Shown here: piece after piece, positions 54,222 through 63,525 of the stretch
Layout: each line of letters opens with the position of its first letter
Numbering within the stretch: position 1 is the stretch's first letter
Source: Maricaulaceae bacterium
Lineage (GTDB): Bacteria; Pseudomonadota; Alphaproteobacteria; Caulobacterales; Maricaulaceae
Direction of reading: 5' to 3'
Assembly: GCA_026126205.1 (NCBI GenBank)
Contig: JAHCJP010000003.1
Span: 1 to 64,000 of the forward strand
DNA: 64,000 nt
Made by a program: the position numbers and the translations under genes
The notes under the pieces: model-generated
What the model was told of the DNA's origin: nothing
The model's database searches: none
What the model saw: only the letters and a program-made list of their open reading frames with translations

Positions 54222-55268
54222 ATGACCAAGCGTTCGAACGAAAAGGCCAAGCTGCTCGCCCATCCGGTAGAGCATATGGACATCGCATCCTTCGACGGGC
54301 GGGTGATCGTCGACGCCTGGGAGAAGATGTCCTTCACCTCGCGCGACGCCGCCCGCGCCGCCCGCATCCTGCAGGCCGCGGTAGAGGACAAGGATTGCAG
54401 CGTCATCCTGACGCTGGCCGGTTCGACCAGCGCCGGCGGCTGCATGCATGTCTGGCGCGACATGGTGCGCCACAACATGGTCGACGCCATCGTCGCCACC
54501 GGGGCCTCGATCGTCGACATGGATTTCTTCGAGGCGCTGGGCTTCAAGCACTACCAGGCGCGCGAAATTCCCGACGACCGCGTGCTGCGCGACCTTTATA
54601 TCGACCGCATCTACGACACCTATATCGACGAGGAGGAGCTGCAGGCCTGCGACCATATCCTCGGCGACATCGCCGACGGGCTGGCGCCAGGGCCGCGTTC
54701 GTCGCGCAGCTTCATCAAGGCGATGGGCAAATGGCTGGCCGAGGGCGGGGCGAAGAAGCAGGGCTCGCTGGTGCAGGAGTGTTACGAGCACGGCGTGCCG
54801 ATTTTCGTGCCGGCGTTTTCCGACTGCTCGGCCGGTTTCGGCCTGGTCAAGCACCAGGTGGAGCGCATCAAGGCCAACAAGCCCTATCTCGCCATCGATT
54901 CCGTGGCCGATTTCCGCGAGCTGACCGAGATCAAGATCAAGGCGGGAACCACCGGCCTGTTCATGGTCGGCGGCGGCGTGCCGAAGAATTTCGCGCAGGA
55001 CACCGTGGTCTGCGCCGAGATTCTCGGCCACGAGGTTCCGATGCACGCCTACGCCGTGCAGATCACGGTGGCCGACGTGCGCGACGGGGCGTGTTCGTCG
55101 TCGACGCTGAAGGAGGCCTGCTCCTGGGGCAAGGTCGACGTGGCGCTGGAGCAGATGGTCTACGCCGAGGCCACCACCGTGGCCCCGATCATCGTCTCCG
55201 ACGTCTTCCACCGCGGCGCGTGGAAAGCCCGCCCCCGCCACCGCTATGGCGACATGTTCGAGGATTGA
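54222..55268 (+). CDS. Deoxyhypusine synthase-like enzyme (probable homospermidine synthase)
   Basis: A 348-residue protein of the deoxyhypusine synthase family. The Lys that forms the enzyme-substrate imine is in LKEACSWGKVDVALE. NAD-binding elements include TLAGSTSAGGCMH, ATGASIVDMDFFE and FMVGGGVPKNF. Bacteria lack eIF5A, so the archaeal/eukaryal substrate is absent; bacterial members are thought to join aminobutyl groups of small diamines, making homospermidine from putrescine. The neighbouring decarboxylase supplies putrescine. The product is an inference. Confidence 0.87.
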   Translation: MTKRSNEKAKLLAHPVEHMDIASFDGRVIVDAWEKMSFTSRDAARAARILQAAVEDKDCSVILTLAGSTSAGGCMHVWRDMVRHNMVDAIVATGASIVDMDFFEALGFKHYQAREIPDDRVLRDLYIDRIYDTYIDEEELQACDHILGDIADGLAPGPRSSRSFIKAMGKWLAEGGAKKQGSLVQECYEHGVPIFVPAFSDCSAGFGLVKHQVERIKANKPYLAIDSVADFRELTEIKIKAGTTGLFMVGGGVPKNFAQDTVVCAEILGHEVPMHAYAVQITVADVRDGACSSSTLKEACSWGKVDVALEQMVYAEATTVAPIIVSDVFHRGAWKARPRHRYGDMFED

Positions 55269-55354
55269 CGCAAAGCAGACCTGCCTTAACGCAGGTTGAC
55301 GCAAGGGCCGCGCGGGGGCATGCCCGGCGCGCCCCTTTTGCTTCCGGTGCGCCC

Positions 55355-55999
55355 ATGGACTTTCTCGATCTCGCCCTGCTGACCGCCAGCTTCGTCACCT
55401 TCTTCGTGGTGATCGACGTGCCGGGCGTGGCGCCGATCTTCGCCGGCCTGACCGACGGAACCAGCAACGCCCACCGCCGCCGCATGGCGATCAAGTCCGT
55501 CGCCATCGCCGCAGTGGTTCTGGTCGGCTTCGCCTATGGCGGCGAATGGCTGCTGGGCGCGCTGCATGTCAGCCTCGACGCCTTCCGGGCGGCGGGCGGC
55601 GTGTTGCTGTTCCTGATCGCGCTCGACATGGTTTTCGAAAAGCGCACCAAGCGGCGCGAACAGCGGGCCGAGAAACTCGCCCATGACGACGCCGAGCACG
55701 AGGACATCTCGGTGTTCCCGATGGCGATTCCGATGATCGCCGGGCCGGGGGCCATCGCCTCGATCATGCTGTTCATGTCGCAGGCGGGCGGCTCGGCCGG
55801 GGCGCAGGTCTCGGTGATGATCGGCCTCGGAGCCAATCTGCTGATCTGCCTGGTGGTGTTCCTGCTGATCGGGCCGGTGATGCGGCTGATGGGCGACACC
55901 ATTGCCGCCATGATCACCCGCATTCTCGGCGTCATTCTCGCCGCGCTGGCGGCGCAGTTCATCTTCGACGGCGTGCGCGGCGCCCTGCTGGGCGGCTAG
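55355..55999 (+). CDS. MarC family (UPF0056) integral membrane protein
   Basis: A 214-residue protein with six membrane helices. MarC features are FVVIDVPGVAPIFAGLT near the N-terminus and PMAIPMIAGPGAIASIMLFM in the middle, two related Asp/Gly/Pro-containing reentrant-like motifs. The family function is unknown; members were once linked to antibiotic resistance, and a solute-transport role is suggested. The start ATG is preceded only by the DHS-like gene and a short gap. Confidence 0.92.
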   Translation: MDFLDLALLTASFVTFFVVIDVPGVAPIFAGLTDGTSNAHRRRMAIKSVAIAAVVLVGFAYGGEWLLGALHVSLDAFRAAGGVLLFLIALDMVFEKRTKRREQRAEKLAHDDAEHEDISVFPMAIPMIAGPGAIASIMLFMSQAGGSAGAQVSVMIGLGANLLICLVVFLLIGPVMRLMGDTIAAMITRILGVILAALAAQFIFDGVRGALLGG

Positions 56000-56012
56000 C
56001 GGCCAAACCGCC

Positions 56013-56186
56013 TCAGCCCGTGAAATGCGCGCCGAGATAATACGGCCAGATCACCACCCCCAGCACGCCCTGCCAGAAGCCCAGCCCCGCGTAACCGATG
56101 GTGAAAAGCCAGCCGGCGAACCACAGAAGCCCGGCCCCGCTGTGCTGGGTGATGTTCACCTGGTTGCCTCCGGATCCATTGCTCAT
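56013..56186 (-). CDS. Small membrane protein, 57 residues
   Basis: The frame has a GGGAG ribosome-binding site seven bases before the ATG and encodes a short polar N-terminus (MSNGSGGNQVNITQHSGAG) followed by an aromatic-rich membrane region (LLWFAGWLFTIGYAG, then GFWQGVLGVVIWPYYLG). It has one or two membrane passes with the N-terminus likely outside a compact hairpin. The pattern is that of a conserved small alphaproteobacterial membrane protein of unknown function. It is convergent with marC. Confidence 0.75.
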   Translation of the reverse strand: MSNGSGGNQVNITQHSGAGLLWFAGWLFTIGYAGLGFWQGVLGVVIWPYYLGAHFTG

Positions 56187-56265
56187 CGCATGCTCCCTTC
56201 ATGCCCCGCCAACCGGTGCAGTGTGCGCGGCGCGCGACGGCGGGGCAAGCGGGACGCGGTGGCGG

Positions 56266-56847
56266 TCAGTCCCCGATGCGGGTCAGCGTCATGACCAGGA
56301 ATTCCGTCCATTCGCCATCGGGGGCGCGGAATTCGCCGGTCTCGCGCCAGACGCCGTCTCGCACCGTGGCGGAATAGCGGAACTCGCCCATCGGCCCGGC
56401 GGAAAAGCCCCAGTCGAACCCGGCGTCGGTCAGGGTCAGCCCGGCCTCGACGCTCTGGCCATGCATGGTCACGCTGCGCATGCGCCAGCCGCCGTCATGA
56501 TGTCGCCAGATCAGGCCGATGGCGTCATGCACGCGCACCGGCGGCTGGCCGGAATGCATCTCCGCCTCGCCGGCGCCGCGCAGCGACACCGCATGACCGC
56601 CGGCCTCGGCGCGGATGGTTTCGCGCACCGTGAATTCGCCACGCTCGCCGCCGCCCGGAGCCGAGGCCTCGCCAATTCCCTCCCACTCGCCGAGCAGGAA
56701 GGCGAAGGCTTCCGCCGCCTGCGGCCCCGCTTGCTGCGGGGGCTGCTGCGCCGGCGCGGGGGCGGCGCCCGCCATCACCAACGCCAGCGCGCCCAGCGCC
56801 GCGATCACCCAGCCCGGCGCTATCGCGCCCGTCCGTCTTGCATGCAT
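56266..56847 (-). CDS. Exported DUF1579/nitrobindin-like beta-barrel protein (tentative)
   Basis: A 193-residue protein with a long signal peptide (MHARRTGAIAPGWVIAALGALALVMAGAAPAPAQ). The mature part begins AEAFAFLLGEWEGIGEASAPGG and alternates strands (FTVRETI, MRSVTMHGQS, FRYSATVRDGVWRETGEF), as in small lipocalin-like barrels of the DUF1579 group. The GEW segment near the start is typical. Ligand unknown. An operator-like palindrome lies 48 bases upstream. Confidence 0.65.
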   Translation of the reverse strand: MHARRTGAIAPGWVIAALGALALVMAGAAPAPAQQPPQQAGPQAAEAFAFLLGEWEGIGEASAPGGGERGEFTVRETIRAEAGGHAVSLRGAGEAEMHSGQPPVRVHDAIGLIWRHHDGGWRMRSVTMHGQSVEAGLTLTDAGFDWGFSAGPMGEFRYSATVRDGVWRETGEFRAPDGEWTEFLVMTLTRIGD

Positions 56848-56894
56848 CGTTCTTCTCCCATGGTCCCTGCGCCTGTGGCGCGATTTGATAAAGA

Positions 56895-56911
56895 ACTTTA
56901 TTTCATAAAGT
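56895..56911. promoter_or_regulatory. Operator-like palindrome upstream of the DUF1579-like gene
   Basis: ACTTTAT, TTC, ATAAAGT: a perfect 7-bp inverted repeat in an AT-rich patch of otherwise very GC-rich DNA, 48 bases before the start at 56847. AT-rich palindromes of this spacing fit PadR-, MarR- or ArsR-type repressors. Fifteen bases to the right there is AGGAG and an ATG at 56926 facing right. Confidence 0.55.
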
Positions 56912-57494
56912 ATGTAGGAGTCAAGATGGGCGTATCGACCCCAGGCCGAGAGGACCGTCATAATCCGCCGGCGCGCGTCTCTCCCTACCGCTTTACTTCG
57001 CCAAGGCCGCGCAGCCGCCTGCTTGAAACCCTCTCCCGCCGTCTCCGCCGCTCCCGGAAGGCGCCGTCATCGACGCGCCCACCCTCCCCCGGCGCGGGGA
57101 GGGTCGGGACCCCGGGCGTCAGTCCGGGGGACCGGGGTGGGGGGCATTATTGCATGCGCCGTTTCCCCCCACCCCGCTCGCTACGCTCGCGACCCTCCCC
57201 ACGTCGGGGGAGGGTAGGAGTTAGTGGCGATGGCCCGTCTCTGCGCGGCGGCATTGCATCCCGCAGCGCGCACGGAATGACGGCGTAAGGGTTTTATCCA
57301 ACACCCTGCACCGCTTCCCGGAGGCTGCGCAGCGGCCATCCGGGATCCAGTAAATCATTGATCACGCCGGGAAACTGGGCCCCGGCTCGCGCGGCGCGCG
57401 GCCGGGGAGCGGCGGGCGGGGCGTGAACTTATCCGCACCCGCTGATCTGGCCGTATAATCCTTCCCGTTCCGGCTGCTTCGGAGGGCGCAGGCC
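56912..57494. repeat. Repeat-rich gap with no intact gene
   Basis: An ATG with AGGAG (56926) opens a rightward frame of about 120 codons to 57288, but it is Arg/Pro/Ser-rich, resembles nothing and runs through repeats, so it may be a decayed gene. Two inverted copies of the CCCTCCCC/GGGGAGGG element lie at about 57082-57140 and 57165-57222, with an 18-25 base centre. A further hairpin CCCGGAGGCTGCGCAGC...TCCGGG (about 57320-57350) and CCCCGGC/GCCGGGG (about 57379-57407) follow. TTATCCGCA (57429-57437) is one base off a DnaA box. Confidence 0.55.
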
Positions 57495-58781
57495 TCAGTC
57501 GCGGCAACCGCGGACCAGCGTACGGCACAGGGCTGACAGCTCGCCGTCGGTGGCCGCGGGTTCGATACCGAGTATCTCGGCCATCAGCGGATAGAGGTGC
57601 ACGTTCCGCACCGGGGCGATGGTCTCTCCGGAACGGAATTCCGGCCCCGAAAGGATCAGGGTTCCATGCATTTCACGCAGTTCGTTGTCATAGCCATGGG
57701 CGCCCAGCCCCGGCGGCCAGCGCGCCGGCAGGCCGGGGATGAACATCTGCCAGCCGGGGTCGGCGAGCAGCAGCAGGTCCGGCCCGCGCGCCGGATGGTT
57801 CATGCGGAAGCGTTCGGGCAATTCATGGCGCCGCCAGACCAGCAGGTTGGGATGCGCCAGCGCCAGGGCGCGGTAAGCCCGCTCCACCGCCGCTTCATCG
57901 CCGAAGAACTGGGCGAAGGGCCGGTGGGCGAAGCCGCGCTGGATATCGTAATCGGGGCTGTAGAGCCCTTCGAAATCATGGAATTGCGACAGGTCGATCT
58001 CCTGTCCGCGCGGGGTGGCGCTCATGCCGTGGTCCGAGACGATGATGACATTGACCCGGTGCGACAGGCCCAGCTCGCCGATACCGGCCATGATCTGCGA
58101 CAGGCTTTCGTCGACCTGCGCGATCGCCTCGGCCTCCTCGGGCGTGTCCGGGCCGTGGCGGTGCAGCGCCGAATCGACATGGTCGAAATAGACGGTGATG
58201 AAACGCGGCCGCGTTTCCTCCGGCCGGGCCAGCCATTCCAGCACCAGCTCAACCCGGTCCTCGCGCGGCATTTCGTGCCAGTAGGGGCGCCAGTCGCTCG
58301 CCTGCACGCCGTCATGCGGCGCCTCGGATCCCAGCCAGAACAGCGTCGCCGTGCGCACGCCCTGGCTCTCGGCCGTCACCCAGATCGGCTCGCCCAGCCA
58401 CCAGCGCGCATCGGCGGGCGACTCGCGTCCGAAGGTCTCGTCCAGCGTCCGGTCATAGGGCCGGTTGCCGATCATGCCGTGGCGGTCGGCGTAAAGACCC
58501 GTGGCGATGGAGTAGAAATTGGTGAAGGTGTAGGACGGCATCACCGGGATCAGTCCCTGCGCGCGCACGCCGCGCTCGGCCAACGCGGAAATCGTGGGCG
58601 CCGGAAAACGGTCGATGGCGTCCCAGCGCAACCCGTCGAGTCCGACCAGCAGTACGATCGGCCCCTCCGCGTCGGCCTCGGCCTGCGGTTGCGGCGCCGG
58701 GGCGGCGAGCGTCTCATGCGGGCCTTGCGCCGTGGCGCAGGCGGCCAGCGCCGCCGCGAACAGGATCAACAGTATGCGCAT
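57495..58781 (-). CDS. Exported nucleotide pyrophosphatase/phosphodiesterase (alkaline phosphatase superfamily), lipoprotein
   Basis: A 428-residue NPP-type enzyme with a lipoprotein signal (LFAAALAACATAQ). The metal-binding Asp is in LLVGLDGLRWD, the nucleophile Thr in MPSYTFTNFYSIATGL, and other metal ligands in YFDHVDSALHRHGPD, IVSDHGMSA and GLGAHGYDN. It hydrolyses phosphodiester or pyrophosphate bonds in nucleotides or lipid headgroups outside the cytoplasm; the substrate is unknown. Its product phosphate fits the nearby phosphate-uptake cluster, but it is on the far side of other genes. Confidence 0.9.
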   Translation of the reverse strand: MRILLILFAAALAACATAQGPHETLAAPAPQPQAEADAEGPIVLLVGLDGLRWDAIDRFPAPTISALAERGVRAQGLIPVMPSYTFTNFYSIATGLYADRHGMIGNRPYDRTLDETFGRESPADARWWLGEPIWVTAESQGVRTATLFWLGSEAPHDGVQASDWRPYWHEMPREDRVELVLEWLARPEETRPRFITVYFDHVDSALHRHGPDTPEEAEAIAQVDESLSQIMAGIGELGLSHRVNVIIVSDHGMSATPRGQEIDLSQFHDFEGLYSPDYDIQRGFAHRPFAQFFGDEAAVERAYRALALAHPNLLVWRRHELPERFRMNHPARGPDLLLLADPGWQMFIPGLPARWPPGLGAHGYDNELREMHGTLILSGPEFRSGETIAPVRNVHLYPLMAEILGIEPAATDGELSALCRTLVRGCRD

Positions 58782-58982
58782 GGCTCCCCCTTCTTCCGCC
58801 GGGCTAGCGCGCGAACATGACAGGCGCGTGACACCAGCGCCAGCCGCCGCGCCTGCGGCGCCGATGCGCCTGAATTCCGCCGCCCTCGCCCGTCATGGTT
58901 TCCGTCAGGTTACTGCAATTTAAAACGTTTTTTAGCGCGTATGTGCGATGGTGCGCGCAGGGGAGTCCGTGGAGGGGTTCCG

Positions 58983-59165
58983 ATGATCCGTTCGCTGATC
59001 GCAGGGGTTTGCGCCGCGCTGGTGTTCACCGGCCTGACGGCGAGCGCCTGGAGCTTCACCCACGGCGCGGTGGCGCAGGGCATCGCCTTCTTCTGGCCGA
59101 CGCTGGCCTTCCTGCTGGCGCTCGGCGTGATCGCCCCGGCCTTCAAGGCCGGCAAAGGCGCCTGA
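58983..59165 (+). CDS. Small membrane protein, 60 residues
   Basis: The ATG at 58983 follows GGAGGGG by six bases. The protein is two membrane helices (LIAGVCAALVFTGLTASAW and IAFFWPTLAFLLALGVIAPAF) joined by a short loop and a GKGA end. An AT-rich segment (TTAAAACGTTTTTTAGCG, about 58918-58935) just upstream may be a promoter. Family unknown. It ends four bases before the convergent GNAT-nitrilase stop. Confidence 0.7.
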   Translation: MIRSLIAGVCAALVFTGLTASAWSFTHGAVAQGIAFFWPTLAFLLALGVIAPAFKAGKGA

Positions 59166-59169
59166 ACCG

Positions 59170-60717
59170 CTACTCCCGGTCCGACCACACGACGCGATAG
59201 AGATCGAAACGCCGGTCGCGCAGATTGCGCACCGTGCCCGAGCGCCGCGCGGCCACCAGATCGTCCAGCCGCAGATCGGCCACGGCGATGGCCTCGACAT
59301 TCTCGGTCGCCACCGCGGCCAGGCCGTCGCGCGCGAAGGGAAAATCGCACGGGGTGATGATGGCGCTTTCGGCGTAGTTGACGTCCATGTTCTCCACCCC
59401 CGGCAGATTGCCGACATTGCCGGCGGTGACCATGAACACCTGGTTCTCGATGGCCCGCGCATGGGCGCAATAGCGCACGCGCAAATGCCCCGGCCGGTCG
59501 TCGGTAGCGTAGGGCACGAACAGGATTTTCGCCCCCTCGTCAGCCAGGCGCCGGGCCAGTTCCGGAAACTCTGAATCATAGCAGATCAGCACGCCAATCG
59601 GGCCGCAATCGGTGGGAATGGCGCGCACCGAATCGCCGCCCTGGATGTTCCACCAGAAACGCTCGTTCGGCGTCGGGTGGATCTTCTCCTGCGCGTGGAC
59701 CGAGCCGTCGCGCAGGAAGACATAGGCGACGTTCTGGATGTCGTCATCCTCGGTCTTGGTCGGGTGCGAGCCACCGATGATGTTGATGTTGTAGCGAACG
59801 GCCAGCGCGCTCATGAACGCCACGAAGCGCGGCGTGTGGCGCGTCAGCGATTCGATGGATTCGGCGGGGCTGAGCTTGCGCTTCTCCAGCGCCAGCAGGG
59901 CGACGGTGAACATCTCCGGAAATACGCAGAAATCGGCGCGATAGTCGGAGCAGACGTCGACGAAATACTCCACATTGTGCTCGAACTCGTCGAGGCTTCT
60001 GACCGCCCGCGCCTGGAACTGCACCGCCGCGACGCGCACGGTCAGCGGATCGGGCCGGGCCACGGCGGCGCGTTCCGTCTCCATGTATTTCGGATTGCGC
60101 CACACCATGCGCGCGGCGAAGCCCAGGGAATCCCGGTCGTCGGGGTAATAGCCGTGCAGCACGCCTTCCGGCTCGAACCCCATGCGGATCTGGAAACTGG
60201 CCACGGGATCGCGCAGCTCGCGCGCCATCACCGCCTCCAGATATTCCTCCGGCGTCGGGTATTGCTTGCGGCGGCGGCGATAGCCGGGCAGGCGGCCGCC
60301 GAACACCACCCCCTTCAGCCCCCATTCCTGCGCCAGTTGCCGCCGGGCGTCGTAAAGCCGCTGGCCGATGCGCAGGCGGCGGCGGGCGGGATCGACCGCC
60401 ACTTCCATGCCGTAAAGCCAGTCGCCCTCGGGGTCATGGCGCGCGGCGAAGCCGCCGCCGGTGATGCCCGCCCAGTCATGCGGGCCGAAGGCCGTCTTCT
60501 CGTCGATGATGAAGGTGGCGCACCAGCCGACCACCTCGCCCTCGTAATCGACCACGAACTGGCCTTCGGGGAAGGTCTGGATCTGGCCGCGGATCATGCC
60601 CGGAGCGTCGGGCGGCATGTCGGGATAGGCGCGGTCCTGCAGGGCGAGGATCGCCGGAACATCGTCAAGAACCGCGTTGCGGATGGTGAGGGTGGCGGCT
60701 TTCTTGCGCTCAGTCAT
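59170..60717 (-). CDS. GNAT acetyltransferase - carbon-nitrogen hydrolase fusion
   Basis: A 515-residue two-domain protein. Residues about 10-215 are a GNAT domain (MEVAVDPARRRLRIGQRLYDARRQLA as acetyl-CoA loop). Residues about 225-500 are a nitrilase-superfamily amidase with all three catalytic residues: Glu in FPEMF, Lys in EKIHPTPNE and Cys in LICYDSEFPE. Such fusions are widespread but their substrate is not known to me. It is the last gene of an operon with AguA and AguB, so it may act on acetylated or carbamoylated polyamines (inference). The start at 60717 lies two bases after the upstream stop; an in-frame ATG at 60729 overlaps that gene. Confidence 0.87.
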   Translation of the reverse strand: MTERKKAATLTIRNAVLDDVPAILALQDRAYPDMPPDAPGMIRGQIQTFPEGQFVVDYEGEVVGWCATFIIDEKTAFGPHDWAGITGGGFAARHDPEGDWLYGMEVAVDPARRRLRIGQRLYDARRQLAQEWGLKGVVFGGRLPGYRRRRKQYPTPEEYLEAVMARELRDPVASFQIRMGFEPEGVLHGYYPDDRDSLGFAARMVWRNPKYMETERAAVARPDPLTVRVAAVQFQARAVRSLDEFEHNVEYFVDVCSDYRADFCVFPEMFTVALLALEKRKLSPAESIESLTRHTPRFVAFMSALAVRYNINIIGGSHPTKTEDDDIQNVAYVFLRDGSVHAQEKIHPTPNERFWWNIQGGDSVRAIPTDCGPIGVLICYDSEFPELARRLADEGAKILFVPYATDDRPGHLRVRYCAHARAIENQVFMVTAGNVGNLPGVENMDVNYAESAIITPCDFPFARDGLAAVATENVEAIAVADLRLDDLVAARRSGTVRNLRDRRFDLYRVVWSDRE

Positions 60718-60719
60718 CC

Positions 60720-61396
60720 TTATTTCCATAGGCTCCGGTTTCTTTGCACCACAATATCAAATGATGAAAAAGAAGGGCGAACAACATTAATTTTTACTTT
60801 GCTTTTCCACACACCACTTTTACTAGCTTCGTCGGCTACTTTTTGAAATTCCCTCCATGAGCGCTCACACCTATAACCAATATATATTGAGTTTAGCTCA
60901 AGAAAATGACAAGCACCAACATTTACTCCATTTTCATTTTGTGGCGGTAGATTAACCTCAACTCTATACTCTTCTTCGTAACTCCAGCAAGCAAATTTAC
61001 TGCACACTATCCACCTAAATTCTTCATCTGTAGGAATTGTATTATTATATAAATGATTAACTAAAATTTCTGGATTTGTTCGTTTATTTATATAGTTAAC
61101 TTTTACTAACGATCGTGGGTTGCCTGTATAAGTTACGCCCAACGCAACCCCCCTGTTTGAATCAGCGTAATGCGCCCACATAAGTGGATTTTTCCGTGAT
61201 TTGGTCAAAGAGATAAGGCCAATCTCTTTTCTTTTATCTTTTATTGCATTTTTCATCACCTTTCTGAATCTAGAATCTGCAAGATTGCATGATATATACT
61301 CAAATGGATCATTTAATTCGTCAACTTTTGACACCTTGATTCTGCGATGCTTGATAAAATCGATCGCGTGCTCTGCTTTGGTAAATTTATATAGCT

Positions 61397-61400
<4 letters not shown>
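60720..61400 (-). CDS. AT-rich DUF2971 family gene within the agmatine operon
   Basis: A 226-residue protein with the DUF2971 pattern: KLYKFTKAEHAIDFIKHRRIKVSKVDELNDPFE at the start, IGLISLTKSRKNPLMWAHYADSNRGVALGV in the middle and FACWSYEEEYRVEV later. Function unknown. Three hand-counted lines hold 24, 13 and 22 G+C of 60 bases, against roughly two thirds G+C in the flanking genes, so it is a recent arrival. It is nevertheless coupled at both ends: its ATG overlaps the aguB stop by ATGA and its TAA lies two bases before the GNAT-nitrilase ATG. Confidence 0.85.
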
Positions 61401-62241
<841 letters not shown>

Positions 62242-62245
<4 letters not shown>

Positions 62246-63525
62246 CCGTCCCACCGCCGTTCAAGCCGGTCCAGCCAGTCGCCCGGCCCATCCCCGGTGC
62301 GCAAATCCATCAGCGTCGGGAACAGCCACCACGGGCCGTCGCCGTCGGTGTTCCACAGCGCCACGAAGCCGAAACCGGTCTCCGGCTCGATATATATCTG
62401 GGCGCCGACGCCGGAAATATAACCGGAGTGATTTATCAGCGTGCGCCCGTTCCAGTCATAGATGCGCCAGCCAAGGCCGTACCAGGTCTGGCCGACCCGC
62501 TCGCGCAGGCGGGTCATGCGCCGTGTCTGTTCGGGCGTTGCGCCCTGCGGCGCATGCAGGCGGGCGCGCACCGCTTCGGACAGGCCGGGTTCGGACCCGA
62601 TCTGCAATTGCGCCCAGCGGATGAAATCGTTCAGGGTCAGGTTCACGCCGGCGGCGGAGGGCACGCCGTCATAGGCGGTCTCCGGGGCGCCGGGCCGGTG
62701 GTCCAGCGGGCTTTCGCGCTCGCGCCGGCGGTGCGGCCGCGCCCAGTTTTCGCCGGTGTTGACCAGACCCGTCTCGCCTATCGAGGCCCCGGTCAGGCCC
62801 AGCGGCGTAAATACATAGGCCTGCATCGCTTCTTCAAAGCTCAGGCCGGTGGCGCGTTCGGCCAACTCCTCCACCGTTGAGAAGGCGACGTTCTGGTATG
62901 TGTAGCAGGCGCCGGGGCGGCAGGCGGGGCGGAGGTTGGCCAGCCGGCCGCGCAGCGTCTCCACGGGCACGCCGCGCTCCAGGTTAAGGCTCAGCGCCTG
63001 CCAGGGCATGCCGCTGCGCTGGCCCAGGATTTCCGCCGCCGTCGGCCGCCGCTCCCGCGGCAGGCGCAGGAACACGCGCGGCACGTCATGATCGAGGTCG
63101 ACCAGGCCTTCCGCCTCCAGGATCGCCAGCAGCGTGCCTGTGAAAGTCTTCGACACAGATGCGGTGCGGAAAACGGTGTCGCGCGTCACCGGCCGCGCCG
63201 AACCGGCGGCGATTTCACCGGCTGTATAGACCAGCACCGGCTCACCATGCTCGATCACGGCGACGGCGAGACCCACCGCCTCGTCGCGCAACATCGCCTG
63301 CTGCAGCCGGTCGAGAAACACCGGCACATAGGACAGGTCGGCGCCCGCCTCCGGCGCATAAAGCTCTGCTACGCCGATCCGGCCATCCAGCGGGCGCGGC
63401 CGAACGATCACTCGATCAGTCAGAATCTCCAGCGCCTCTTCAGAGACCTGCTCCGGAGGGGCGTCCTGCGCCTGCGCGGCGGCGGCCAGCGCGAACGCGG
63501 CCAGCCCGGCGAGCGCCGGGATCAT
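62242..63525 (-). CDS. Exported serine hydrolase, class C beta-lactamase / esterase family
   Basis: A 427-residue protein with a signal peptide (MIPALAGLAAFALAAAAQAQ). Active-site motifs of the family are TASVSKTFTG (Ser-x-x-Lys), YTYQNVAFS (Tyr-x-Asn) and LINHSGYISG (the His-x-Gly that replaces Lys-Thr-Gly). Such enzymes act as esterases, peptidases or D-amino-acid hydrolases and most are not antibiotic-resistance enzymes. The start at 63525 gives an ATGA overlap with the aguA stop. Its place between aguA and aguB is unusual, as it is exported while they are cytoplasmic. Confidence 0.87.

Noticed and set aside
54395..55354. N-terminal extension of the marC frame through the DHS-like gene
   Set aside because: It is a shadow frame of a well-supported enzyme; MarC starts at the ATG at 55355 with its own membrane helix.
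57429..57437. Possible replication origin element (TTATCCGCA)
   Set aside because: A single box with a mismatch, no AT-rich unwinding region and no cluster of boxes.
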